Shown here: one piece after another, positions 1 through 6,642 of the stretch
How the letters are laid out: each line of letters begins with the position of its first letter
Position numbering within the stretch: position 1 is the stretch's first letter
From: Mesorhizobium neociceri
GTDB lineage: Bacteria; Pseudomonadota; Alphaproteobacteria; Rhizobiales; Rhizobiaceae
Assembly (NCBI RefSeq): GCF_013520985.1
Contig: NZ_JACDTY010000022.1
Span: 29,302-93,301, forward strand
Direction: 5' to 3'
DNA: 64,000 nt
Program-made: the position numbers and the translations under genes
The notes under the pieces: model-generated
What the model saw: the letters and a program-made list of their open reading frames with translations, nothing else
Databases searched by the model: none
Told to the model about the DNA's origin: nothing

Positions 1-2
1 AG

Positions 3-563
3 TTCATGGCTCGTTATCCGGAAATAGAACTCGACATTGATTTCAACGATCGCATCGTCGACCTCATCGACGAAGGCGTCGACATCGCGATCCGCAGCGG
101 CGACCTGCCGGATTCGCGCCTCGTGGCGCGGCCGCTTGCGCCCTTCCGGCTGCTGTTGTGTGCAGCACCTTCCTACATCGAGCGGCACGGCAGCCCGAGC
201 GGACCGGACGATCTCGTGAACCACTACGGCATACGCTTCCGCTTTCCCAACAGCGGCAAGCTCCAGGGCTGGCCCTTCATCGGCGGCAGCGCCGAGCCGC
301 AGGTCCGCTCGATGCTGACCTGCAACAACACCGAGGCGCTGAAGGGCGCCACGATGGCCGGTCTCGGCATCAGCTCCATGCCCGATTTCCTGGTTCGCGA
401 GGCGCTGCGCGACGGCAAGCTGCGCACGGTGCTGGACGACCATGTCGATGGCCGCGGCCAGTTCCGCTTGCTGTGGCCATCCAACCGCCATTTGTCGCCG
501 AAGGTTCGCGCTTTTGTCGATTTCCTCCCTGACCGGCTTGCCGCGACGCTGAGCGGTTCGTAG
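3..563 (+). CDS. LysR-family transcriptional regulator, C-terminal part (5' truncated by window edge)
   Basis: Only the effector-binding domain is present, 185 residues plus upstream in-frame sequence that runs off the window. It starts with the typical helix-strand pair of the LysR substrate domain (FMARYPEIELDI) and continues with DLIDEGVDIAIRSG, the usual 'D-AIR-G' turn, then an RPLAPFRLLLCAAPSY strand and a GLGISSMPDFLV segment, all characteristic of LTTR effector domains. The DNA-binding N-terminus (about 115 residues) lies outside. Its partner operon may be the reverse-strand SDR/AbrB cluster that follows, but it is not divergent from it, so this is only proximity. The inducer cannot be read from the sequence. 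Confidence 0.9.
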   Translation, partial: FMARYPEIELDIDFNDRIVDLIDEGVDIAIRSGDLPDSRLVARPLAPFRLLLCAAPSYIERHGSPSGPDDLVNHYGIRFRFPNSGKLQGWPFIGGSAEPQVRSMLTCNNTEALKGATMAGLGISSMPDFLVREALRDGKLRTVLDDHVDGRGQFRLLWPSNRHLSPKVRAFVDFLPDRLAATLSGS

Positions 564-615
564 TCCTTCGCGGCGCCGACGGCGATGACGACGACAGCAA
601 GGAATAGCGCTGCCT

Positions 616-1380
616 TCAGTAAGTCGCGCGGCCGCCGGAGAGATCGAACGTTGCGCCAGTGGTGAAGGAGTTTTCGTCCGACAGCATGAAGGCGATCATC
701 GCGGCCGCCTCTTCGACCTCGACGAAGCGGCCGCGCGGAACCTTGCCCAGCATGTAGGCGACCTGGGCCTCGGTCAGCTGTTCGAGGATGCGGGTGCGCG
801 CCGGTGACGGCGTCAGCGCGTTGACGGCGATGTCGTGGCCGGCCAGTTCCTTGCCAAGCGATTTTGTCAGCGCGAGCACGCCGGCCTTGGCGGCGGAATA
901 GGCGGCGGCATTGGGATTGCCCTCCTTGCCCGCGACCGAGGCGATGTTGACGATGCGGCCGTAGCCGCGCGCGATCATGCCGGGCACCAGGCGCTTGCAG
1001 CAGTAGAAAACGCCGTTGAGGTCGATGTCGATGATCTGGCGCCAGGCGGCAGGATCATAAACCGCCACGGTCGCCGCCGGTCCGGCGATGCCGGCATTGT
1101 TGACCAGCAGATCGACCGGGCCGAGCGAGCGCTCGGTCTCGGTGGCGGCGCTGTCGACGGCCTCGATCAACGATTGATCGCAGTGCAAAGCCTCGACCCG
1201 GCCGAGCGGGGCGAGTTCGGCGACGGCGTTCTTCATCGCAGCCTGGTCGACATCCCAGATGGCAACGCTGGCGCCCGACGATAGCACGCGCCGGGCCACG
1301 GCAAGGCCGATGCCTTGCGCACCTCCGGTCACCACGGCGACACGGCTGGAGAGATCGACGGCATTGACGCGACGGTTCAT
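616..1380 (-). CDS. SDR-family NAD(P)-dependent oxidoreductase
   Basis: Classical short-chain dehydrogenase of 254 residues: cofactor motif TGGAQGIG at 18-25, NNAG at 94-97, catalytic Ser148, Tyr161 and Lys165 (YSAAK), and a C-terminal TTGATFDLSGGRATY close to the usual 'G..l.vdGG' ending. An acidic residue after strand 2 (WDVD) favours NAD over NADP. The reading frame stays open far upstream, but the ATG at 1380 has a good ribosome site (AGAGGAAA) and begins the fold. It is the last gene of a four-gene reverse-strand cluster that includes a second SDR, a small ABM monooxygenase and a permease. The substrate, probably a small alcohol, polyol or hydroxy acid, is unknown. Confidence 0.9.
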   Translation of the reverse strand: MNRRVNAVDLSSRVAVVTGGAQGIGLAVARRVLSSGASVAIWDVDQAAMKNAVAELAPLGRVEALHCDQSLIEAVDSAATETERSLGPVDLLVNNAGIAGPAATVAVYDPAAWRQIIDIDLNGVFYCCKRLVPGMIARGYGRIVNIASVAGKEGNPNAAAYSAAKAGVLALTKSLGKELAGHDIAVNALTPSPARTRILEQLTEAQVAYMLGKVPRGRFVEVEEAAAMIAFMLSDENSFTTGATFDLSGGRATY

Positions 1381-1412
1381 GGGCAATTTCCTCTTCCCTG
1401 GGTCTTTATTGC

Positions 1413-2501
1413 TCAGTCCCTGACGGCTCTCGCCACCAGCCGCGCTATGCTCGGCCCGGCGATGAGCACGACCAGGAAGCGGGCCGACTGCAGCGCCATG
1501 ACGAAGGATATGTCGACGTTCTGCGCGGCGGCGGCGATGATGGCGACGCTGTCCATGCCGCCGGGGCTGGTCGCGAGATAGGCGGTCAACGGATCGATGC
1601 CGAGGACATGGCTGATCAGCCAGGCGAGACCGCCGCAGAAGGCGATCAGCACGACGATCGAGCCGACGATCTGCGGCAGCGCCCGTGTCGCGTGGCGCAG
1701 GATTGCCCGTGTAAAATTCAGCCCGATCGACCAGCCGACCATCGCATAGCTGAGCGCCAGCAGCCATTGCGGCAATTGTATTGCCACGCCGAAGCCGAGA
1801 TGGACGATGGTGCCGAAAATGAAGGTGCCGAGGAAGAAGGGCGAGGGCAGCCGGCAAAGGCGACCGAGCAGGCCGCCGATCAGCGCCACGCCGAGCGTGG
1901 CGGCAAAGGCAGCCGGATCGATCGGCGGGAACCAGACGATAGCTGGGATTTCAACGCCTGAGGTGTCGACCCACATTTTGGCGACGAGCGCTGCTGTCAT
2001 CGAGACAAAGATGACGCGCAGATACTGCATGAAAGCGACGAGGCGCTGGTCGGCGCCGAAGGCACCGGCCATCAGCACCATGGCGGTGGCGGCACCCGGC
2101 GACGACCCCCAGACTGCGGTGGTGCCGGGCAGAATGCGCCAGCGGCTGATCAGCCAGCCGAGCAGGCTGGACGCCGCTAACGTCGCCAGCACCACGACGA
2201 GGAACAGCGGCCATTCCTTGTAGAAAACCGAGAAGATGTCGGCCGAGATCGACGCCGCGACCAGACAGCCGACCACGGCCTGCGCGGCGGCGAACAGCGG
2301 CCGCGGCACGCGCACGGTGGCGCCATTGGTGCCGGCAAGGATCGCCGCCAGCATCGGGCCGATCAGCAGGGCGGCCGGCAGTGCGGCATATTCCAGCGCG
2401 CCGGCGAACAGCAGCGAGAAGATCAGCAGCACCAGCCACTGCCGAACCGGGCGCATGCGCGCCATGCGTTCGACGGCCGGCTGATCTGGCGAGGAGTCCA
2501 T
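1413..2501 (-). CDS. AbrB-family integral membrane protein (putative permease)
   Basis: A 362-residue protein almost entirely of hydrophobic helices (about ten), with the duplicated AbrB/YdjH-type architecture. The hallmark is a glycine-rich loop in each half: GSSPGAATAMVLMA near 150 and ATSPGGMDSVAIIA near 315, the repeated 'SPGG/A' turn of this family. The family is often mislabelled 'ammonia monooxygenase' or 'transition state regulator'. It has no DNA-binding domain and is best regarded as a transporter of unknown substrate in the inner membrane. It lies 32 bp from the downstream SDR and 79 bp from the upstream ABM gene on the same strand, which suggests uptake or export of the metabolite handled by those enzymes. 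Confidence 0.85.
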   Translation of the reverse strand: MDSSPDQPAVERMARMRPVRQWLVLLIFSLLFAGALEYAALPAALLIGPMLAAILAGTNGATVRVPRPLFAAAQAVVGCLVAASISADIFSVFYKEWPLFLVVVLATLAASSLLGWLISRWRILPGTTAVWGSSPGAATAMVLMAGAFGADQRLVAFMQYLRVIFVSMTAALVAKMWVDTSGVEIPAIVWFPPIDPAAFAATLGVALIGGLLGRLCRLPSPFFLGTFIFGTIVHLGFGVAIQLPQWLLALSYAMVGWSIGLNFTRAILRHATRALPQIVGSIVVLIAFCGGLAWLISHVLGIDPLTAYLATSPGGMDSVAIIAAAAQNVDISFVMALQSARFLVVLIAGPSIARLVARAVRD

Positions 2502-2580
2502 GTCGGGTCCTAGATCTGGAAGAGAAAAATGCGAACCCTGTCTCGGAAGAAATTCACGACCCCGAGCCCGCCCTCGGATG

Positions 2581-2889
2581 TCACTCGTTCTTGACAGCAG
2601 CCAGGCCGAAACCGCCGGCCGGATGGGTCTCGACCTGGAATTCGAAGCCGGCGATGATCGGCCGCGCCTTGGCGATCGCCGCCTGGACTTCCGGCAGCTG
2701 CAGCGAAGCCTTGTGGCTCGCGGCGTCGGTCCAAACTTCGGTCACCCAGATCGCGTCGGCATCGGCCGGATCGCGGGCGATGACATAACTCAGGCAGCCG
2801 GGCATGGCGCCGGTCGAGGCGAGCAGGACGTCCATGATCGCGTCGCGCTGGCCGCGCGCCGCCCGCATCTTGCCGATCAGTCCGTACAT
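2581..2889 (-). CDS. ABM-domain small monooxygenase-like protein
   Basis: A 102-residue protein with the antibiotic-biosynthesis-monooxygenase (dimeric alpha-beta barrel) pattern: MYGLIGKMRAARGQRDAIMDVL, then PGCLSYVIARDPADADAIWVTEVWTDAASHKASL. The 'W-tEvWtD..sH..sl' signature is characteristic of YgiN/ABM proteins, which oxidise or rearrange quinone-like or polyketide substrates without cofactor. The ATG at 2889 gives the canonical N-terminus; an upstream TTG at 2910 in the same frame would add seven basic residues and is less likely. It sits between an SDR and a permease on the same strand and is probably co-transcribed with them. Confidence 0.85.
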   Translation of the reverse strand: MYGLIGKMRAARGQRDAIMDVLLASTGAMPGCLSYVIARDPADADAIWVTEVWTDAASHKASLQLPEVQAAIAKARPIIAGFEFQVETHPAGGFGLAAVKNE

Positions 2890-2969
2890 TGCCTTACGTC
2901 TCCCCTTCAAACCTCAGCAAACGCTCGCATGGCGTGCATGGTTGCGAGACGCAGTATGCAATTGACCGC

Positions 2970-3749
2970 TCAAGGCATCAACTGGCCACCATTCACCTCG
3001 ATCACCTGGCCGGTGATGTAGCCGCTCAGCAGGTCCGAGGAGAGGAACAGATAGGCTCCGACGCAATCCTCCGCCGTGCCGGCGCGCCCTTGAGGAATGG
3101 TGGCGACCATGCCCTTCATCTGCTCGTCGGTGGAATAGCGCTCGTGGAATGGGGTCAGGACAGTACCCGGCGCCACCGCGTTTACGCGGATGCCGAAGCC
3201 GATCAGTTCCTTGGCCATGCCGCGGGTGACGTTGGAGACGAAGGCCTTGGCCGAGCCGTAGAGCCCTGCACCGCCGCCGGCGCCATTGCGCGCGGCGATC
3301 GAAGAGGTGTTGACGATGAAGCCGCCCTGCTTCTTCAGCCAGGGCATCGCCTTACGTGACGCCGTCAGCACCGAGCGTGCGTTGAGGTCCATCACCGCAT
3401 CGTAATGCGCCTCGGTCTGCTCGGCATAAGGCACACGGCCAAGCATGCCGCCGGCATTGTTGACCAGCCCGTCGAGCCGGCCGAAATGTTGCGCGCTCTC
3501 CTCGACAACACGCTCGACATCGGCGGCAGCTGAGAAATCGCCCTGGGTGAGGAACACCTCGCCGCCGCCGTCGCGGATGGTCTTGGCCAGCTTCTCGGCC
3601 GCCTCGCGGCTCGAATTGTAGTGCAGCGCGACACGGCTTTTTTGCGCGGCATAGGCCAGCGCAAGGGCAGCGCCTATGCCGGTCGAGGCGCCGGTGACCA
3701 GCACCGCCTTGCCGGCAAGATCTGGGATGACAAGAGCGGTCGCGGCCAT
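2970..3749 (-). CDS. SDR-family oxidoreductase
   Basis: Classical SDR of 259 residues: TGASTGIG at 19-26, NNAG at 97-100, Ser149/150, Tyr164 and Lys168 (YGSAK), and C-terminal GQVIEVNGGQLMP. The segment after strand 2 (HYNSSREAAEKL) has neutral and basic residues in place of an acidic one, so NADP(H) is the likelier cofactor. The start at 3749 is chosen because a GAAGGA site lies 8 bases upstream and the Rossmann fold begins there; the open frame upstream is non-coding in character. It is the first gene of the four-gene cluster running down to 616. Together with the second, probably NAD-dependent SDR this suggests an oxidation/reduction pair on one metabolite. Confidence 0.9.
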   Translation of the reverse strand: MAATALVIPDLAGKAVLVTGASTGIGAALALAYAAQKSRVALHYNSSREAAEKLAKTIRDGGGEVFLTQGDFSAAADVERVVEESAQHFGRLDGLVNNAGGMLGRVPYAEQTEAHYDAVMDLNARSVLTASRKAMPWLKKQGGFIVNTSSIAARNGAGGGAGLYGSAKAFVSNVTRGMAKELIGFGIRVNAVAPGTVLTPFHERYSTDEQMKGMVATIPQGRAGTAEDCVGAYLFLSSDLLSGYITGQVIEVNGGQLMP

Positions 3750-3823
3750 GGGCACTTTTCCTTCGGGATTTCTGCTCTCCCTTCGTAGGCTCACACCGGC
3801 CTTGCGTTCAAGTCCGTGGCGGC

Positions 3824-4252
3824 TCACGGCCTGAGATAGGCGTAGCCCTGGCGCTGCAGTTCGGCGAGCTTGACGACACCACCCTTGTCGGCGGCGTGGA
3901 AGCCCTCGAGCAGGTCGGCAAGGGTGATCTCCACGCCCTTCATAGTGTTGCCGCAAGCATGCGGCTCGAGGCCCTGCTGGACAAGGCCGGCGAAGCGTCC
4001 CGAAATCGCCGCCGATATGCCTTTCGACTTGAAGCCGGCAAGGGCTGGACCATGCACGACCAGCACGATCTCGACCTTGCCGCCAGTGCCTTCATAGTGG
4101 TTCTTGATGTTGCCGAGCACGAAATTGACCTTGTCGAGGTCGCTGAGGTGATAGGCGACCTTCGGCTTGTCCTCGGCGGCGGCCGCCTGGCTCAGTCCAA
4201 ACAGGCCGGCGGCGCCGGCAAGACTGGCACGGAACATGTCGCGTCGGCGCAT
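3824..4252 (-). CDS. Exported DsrE/DsrF-like protein
   Basis: A 142-residue protein with an N-terminal export signal (MRRRDMFRASLAGAAGLFGL, cut probably after AAA near 25). The twin arginines make a Tat signal plausible. The remainder matches the DsrE fold: KVAYHLSDLDKVNFVLGNIKNHYE, then VEIVLVVHGPALAGF and a late conserved LEPHACGNTMKG segment with the single cysteine typical of sulfur-handling DsrE-like proteins. A strong AGGAGGA ribosome site precedes the ATG. Periplasmic DsrE-like proteins of this kind are common in Proteobacteria and poorly characterised. It stands alone, divergent from the duplicated exported protein at 4350. Confidence 0.85.
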   Translation of the reverse strand: MRRRDMFRASLAGAAGLFGLSQAAAAEDKPKVAYHLSDLDKVNFVLGNIKNHYEGTGGKVEIVLVVHGPALAGFKSKGISAAISGRFAGLVQQGLEPHACGNTMKGVEITLADLLEGFHAADKGGVVKLAELQRQGYAYLRP

Positions 4253-4349
4253 GGCATCCTCCTCCTGGCGCTCACCGCAAATTGCGTGGCTGTGGCCATG
4301 ATCCTAGCATAAACTGACGCTACGTCCTGTCGATGCGAGGGAGGGGCAC

Positions 4350-5447
4350 ATGACGTTCATGAAGTGGAAGAATTTCGCTGGCGCTGGATTTGGCGCCATG
4401 CTGCTCGGCGCGCTTGCGGGTTCGGCCGTCGCCGACGATGCGCTGAAACTGCCCGAACTCAGCCCGAACGGCGCCGATGCCTGTTTCGGCCGTGTCTACG
4501 ACGCAGCCCACCTCAAGGCGCATCCGAAGCAGAAGGTGGCGCGGATTTTCTTCCTCTATGGCCATGATCCGGTGAGCCGTCCGAACGAGGAACCGATGGC
4601 AAACGCCGATACCTCCTATAATGGCTTTCTCACCACCACCGTGCGTAGCGCCAAGACGCCGCAATGGGCCGGTGGCTGGTGCAATCACGAGTCCGAGGAC
4701 GGCAAGTCAGGTCCGATCCGCTGCGGCATGGACTGCGACCGCACCATGGCCTCGCTGAAGCTCGATGACAAAGGACGCCTGATCCTCACCGATGTCTCAT
4801 CCGACCTCTATCTCGACGCCGGATCGGAAGACGAACTCGGCGAAGCCGAATACGACCGGCAGGCGCTGGGCTCGGAAGACGACAATTTCCGCCTCGACCC
4901 GATGCCCGCCGCAACCTGCAAGGCTGAATTCGCCAAGATCGATCCGATCGATCCGGCGCTCGGCGCTCCCTTGCGGGAACGGCTGAAGCCGGACCAGCCT
5001 TTCTGTTTCGGGCGCGACTACGATGCCGCGCATCTCTCCTCGCATCCCGACCAGGTGACACAATCGATCCGCGTCTTCCGCGGGCCGGTCGAACTCGCGT
5101 CCTTTGCCTCAGGCGGCGATGTCGCCAACTGGCCCGACGGCGCCGACATCGCGGTTTCGGTGACCATCCGGAAGAACGGGGCCAAGATTACGCAGACCTA
5201 TTCCTGCCAGGGCGAAGCGGACCAGTGGCGCTGCGCGGCCAGTTCGAAGATGAGCAATTTTGCCTGCGACATCGCGCAGAAGGAAATCTACCTCAAGCGC
5301 GGCGCCAACGGCACCATGATGCTGGCCAACCCCAACAGCAGCCTGGCGATCGTCGATCTGTGTTCGAAGGCGGCGGATGGCAAGACGGCGTCCGATGACA
5401 AGGTCTATCGGTTGGAGGCGATGCCGCAGTCTGCGTGTGCGCCGTAA
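4350..5447 (+). CDS. Exported protein of two tandem homologous repeats, unknown function
   Basis: A 365-residue protein with a signal peptide (hydrophobic 9-27, likely cut after AVA). The mature part is an internal duplication. Repeat one (about 44-190) begins ACFGRVYDAAHLKAHP and ends FRLDPMPAATC. Repeat two (about 218-363) begins FCFGRDYDAAHLSSHP and ends YRLEAMPQSAC. Each copy carries a C..W-C-like middle (GGWCNHESEDG..IRCGMDC, and SCQGEADQWRCA) and an acidic stretch before its end, suggesting disulfide-stabilised periplasmic domains. I do not recognise a characterised family. It is followed by a palindromic repeat and a convergent CDF transporter gene. The start at 4350 has GAGGGG upstream. 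Confidence 0.75.
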   Translation: MTFMKWKNFAGAGFGAMLLGALAGSAVADDALKLPELSPNGADACFGRVYDAAHLKAHPKQKVARIFFLYGHDPVSRPNEEPMANADTSYNGFLTTTVRSAKTPQWAGGWCNHESEDGKSGPIRCGMDCDRTMASLKLDDKGRLILTDVSSDLYLDAGSEDELGEAEYDRQALGSEDDNFRLDPMPAATCKAEFAKIDPIDPALGAPLRERLKPDQPFCFGRDYDAAHLSSHPDQVTQSIRVFRGPVELASFASGGDVANWPDGADIAVSVTIRKNGAKITQTYSCQGEADQWRCAASSKMSNFACDIAQKEIYLKRGANGTMMLANPNSSLAIVDLCSKAADGKTASDDKVYRLEAMPQSACAP

Positions 5448-5456
5448 ACACCAACG

Positions 5457-5644
5457 CTTCGTCATCCACTGGCGGAGCAAGGAGCGAAGCGCCGCGGCGC
5501 AGACCCGAGGATCCATGCCGCGACTTCGAAGCGTTGCTTCGGTGCAGAATTCTGCTCCGTTGTATTCCTAGACGGAGGTAACGGCATGGATTCTAGGGTC
5601 TTCGCGACGGAGCTTCGCTCCTGCTTCGCCCTAGAATGACGAAG
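5457..5644. repeat. 188-bp palindromic intergenic repeat, copy 1
   Basis: The element starts CTTCGTCATCC and ends GAATGACGAAG, so its ends form a 9-bp inverted repeat (CTTCGTCAT/ATGACGAAG). Inside, GATCCATGCCG and CGGCATGGATTC form a second inverted pair, and CTAGGG...CCCTAG closes a hairpin near the right end. A copy of exactly the same length lies at 9976-10163. Both sit between convergent genes. This is typical of the mosaic palindromic repeats of rhizobia. Confidence 0.85.
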
Positions 5645-5689
5645 GAGGGAGGCGCCGGCTAATCTCCAACATTCGCGAAGCTAGCACCA

Positions 5690-6637
5690 TCAGGCGAACG
5701 GCACCGCCGTCGTGCCTTTCGGCAGCTTTGCCTCGTCGTCAGGCTCGACATGGATGGTGACGCGCACGGAGGGGATTTCGGCTTTCAGCGCGTCCTCGAT
5801 GCGGTCGCAGATCACGTGGCTGGCGCCGACTGTCATGTCGGCGTCGACGACCAGGTGGAATTCGATAAAGGTGGCGCGGCCGGCGATGCGGGTCTTGAGG
5901 TCGTGAACCTCCAGCGCGCCCTTGCAATTGGCCGAGATGATGTCGCGGATGTGCATGTGTTCGGTCGTGTCGACGGCGCGGTCCATCAGGCCGTTCATCG
6001 ACGAACCGATGACGTGCCAGCCCTGCCACAGGATGTTGAGCGCAACGATGACGGCAAGTGCCGGATCGAGGATCTGCCAGCCGGTCAGGATCGCGCCGAC
6101 GAGGCCGCCAAACACGCCGATCGAGGTCACCACATCGGTCATGATGTGATTGCCATCGGCAACCAGCGCCGGTGATTTCGCGGCGCGGCCGGCGCGGATC
6201 AGCGTCCAGGCCCAGAAGGCGTTGATGACGGTGGCGACGCCGTTGACAGCGAGGCCTTCCCAGGGCTGTTCGAGCGGCGTCGGCGTTTGCCATGAGCGCC
6301 AGACCTCGTTGAGGATCAAAAGCGCGGCGAGTACGATCAGCACGCCTTCCAGCACTGCCGAGAAGTACTCCGCCTTGTGGTGGCCGAACGGATGATCCTG
6401 GTCGGCCGGCTTGTAGCTGACCTGGATCGCCCAGTAGGCGGCAGCCGAGGCGATGACGTTGACGATCGATTCCAGCGCATCCGAATAGAGCGCGACGGAG
6501 CCGGTGACGTACCAGGCGGCAAGCTTGAGCGCGAGCACGACGAAGGCAACGACGATCGACCAGAAGGCAAGGCTGGCGATCCTTTGCCTGGCCGCTGCCT
6601 TTGCTGCGATCGCCGCCATGTTCTCGGTTGCCGCCAT
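5690..6637 (-). CDS. Cation diffusion facilitator (CDF) family metal transporter
   Basis: A 315-residue CDF protein, an inner-membrane proton-coupled exporter of divalent cations. Visible features are the helix-2 metal site YSDALES (Asp53, Glu56), the family hallmark DHPFGHHKAEYFSA (81-94), the helix-5 site DGNHIMTD (Asp161, His164, Asp168), six hydrophobic helices, and a cytoplasmic C-terminal ferredoxin-like domain with FIEFHLVVDADMTVGASHVICDRIE, where H and D residues bind metal in FieF-like members. Only five bases separate it from the stop-proximal end of trpE(G), whose transcript would run straight into it. The metal (Zn, Fe, Mn or Co) cannot be told from sequence alone. Confidence 0.92.
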   Translation of the reverse strand: MAATENMAAIAAKAAARQRIASLAFWSIVVAFVVLALKLAAWYVTGSVALYSDALESIVNVIASAAAYWAIQVSYKPADQDHPFGHHKAEYFSAVLEGVLIVLAALLILNEVWRSWQTPTPLEQPWEGLAVNGVATVINAFWAWTLIRAGRAAKSPALVADGNHIMTDVVTSIGVFGGLVGAILTGWQILDPALAVIVALNILWQGWHVIGSSMNGLMDRAVDTTEHMHIRDIISANCKGALEVHDLKTRIAGRATFIEFHLVVDADMTVGASHVICDRIEDALKAEIPSVRVTIHVEPDDEAKLPKGTTAVPFA

Positions 6638-6642
6638 AGTCG

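Noticed and set aside
1381..1857. Upstream in-frame extension of the SDR at 616-1380
   Set aside because: The extension has no SDR character and overlaps the AbrB-type gene; the ATG at 1380 has a clear ribosome site.
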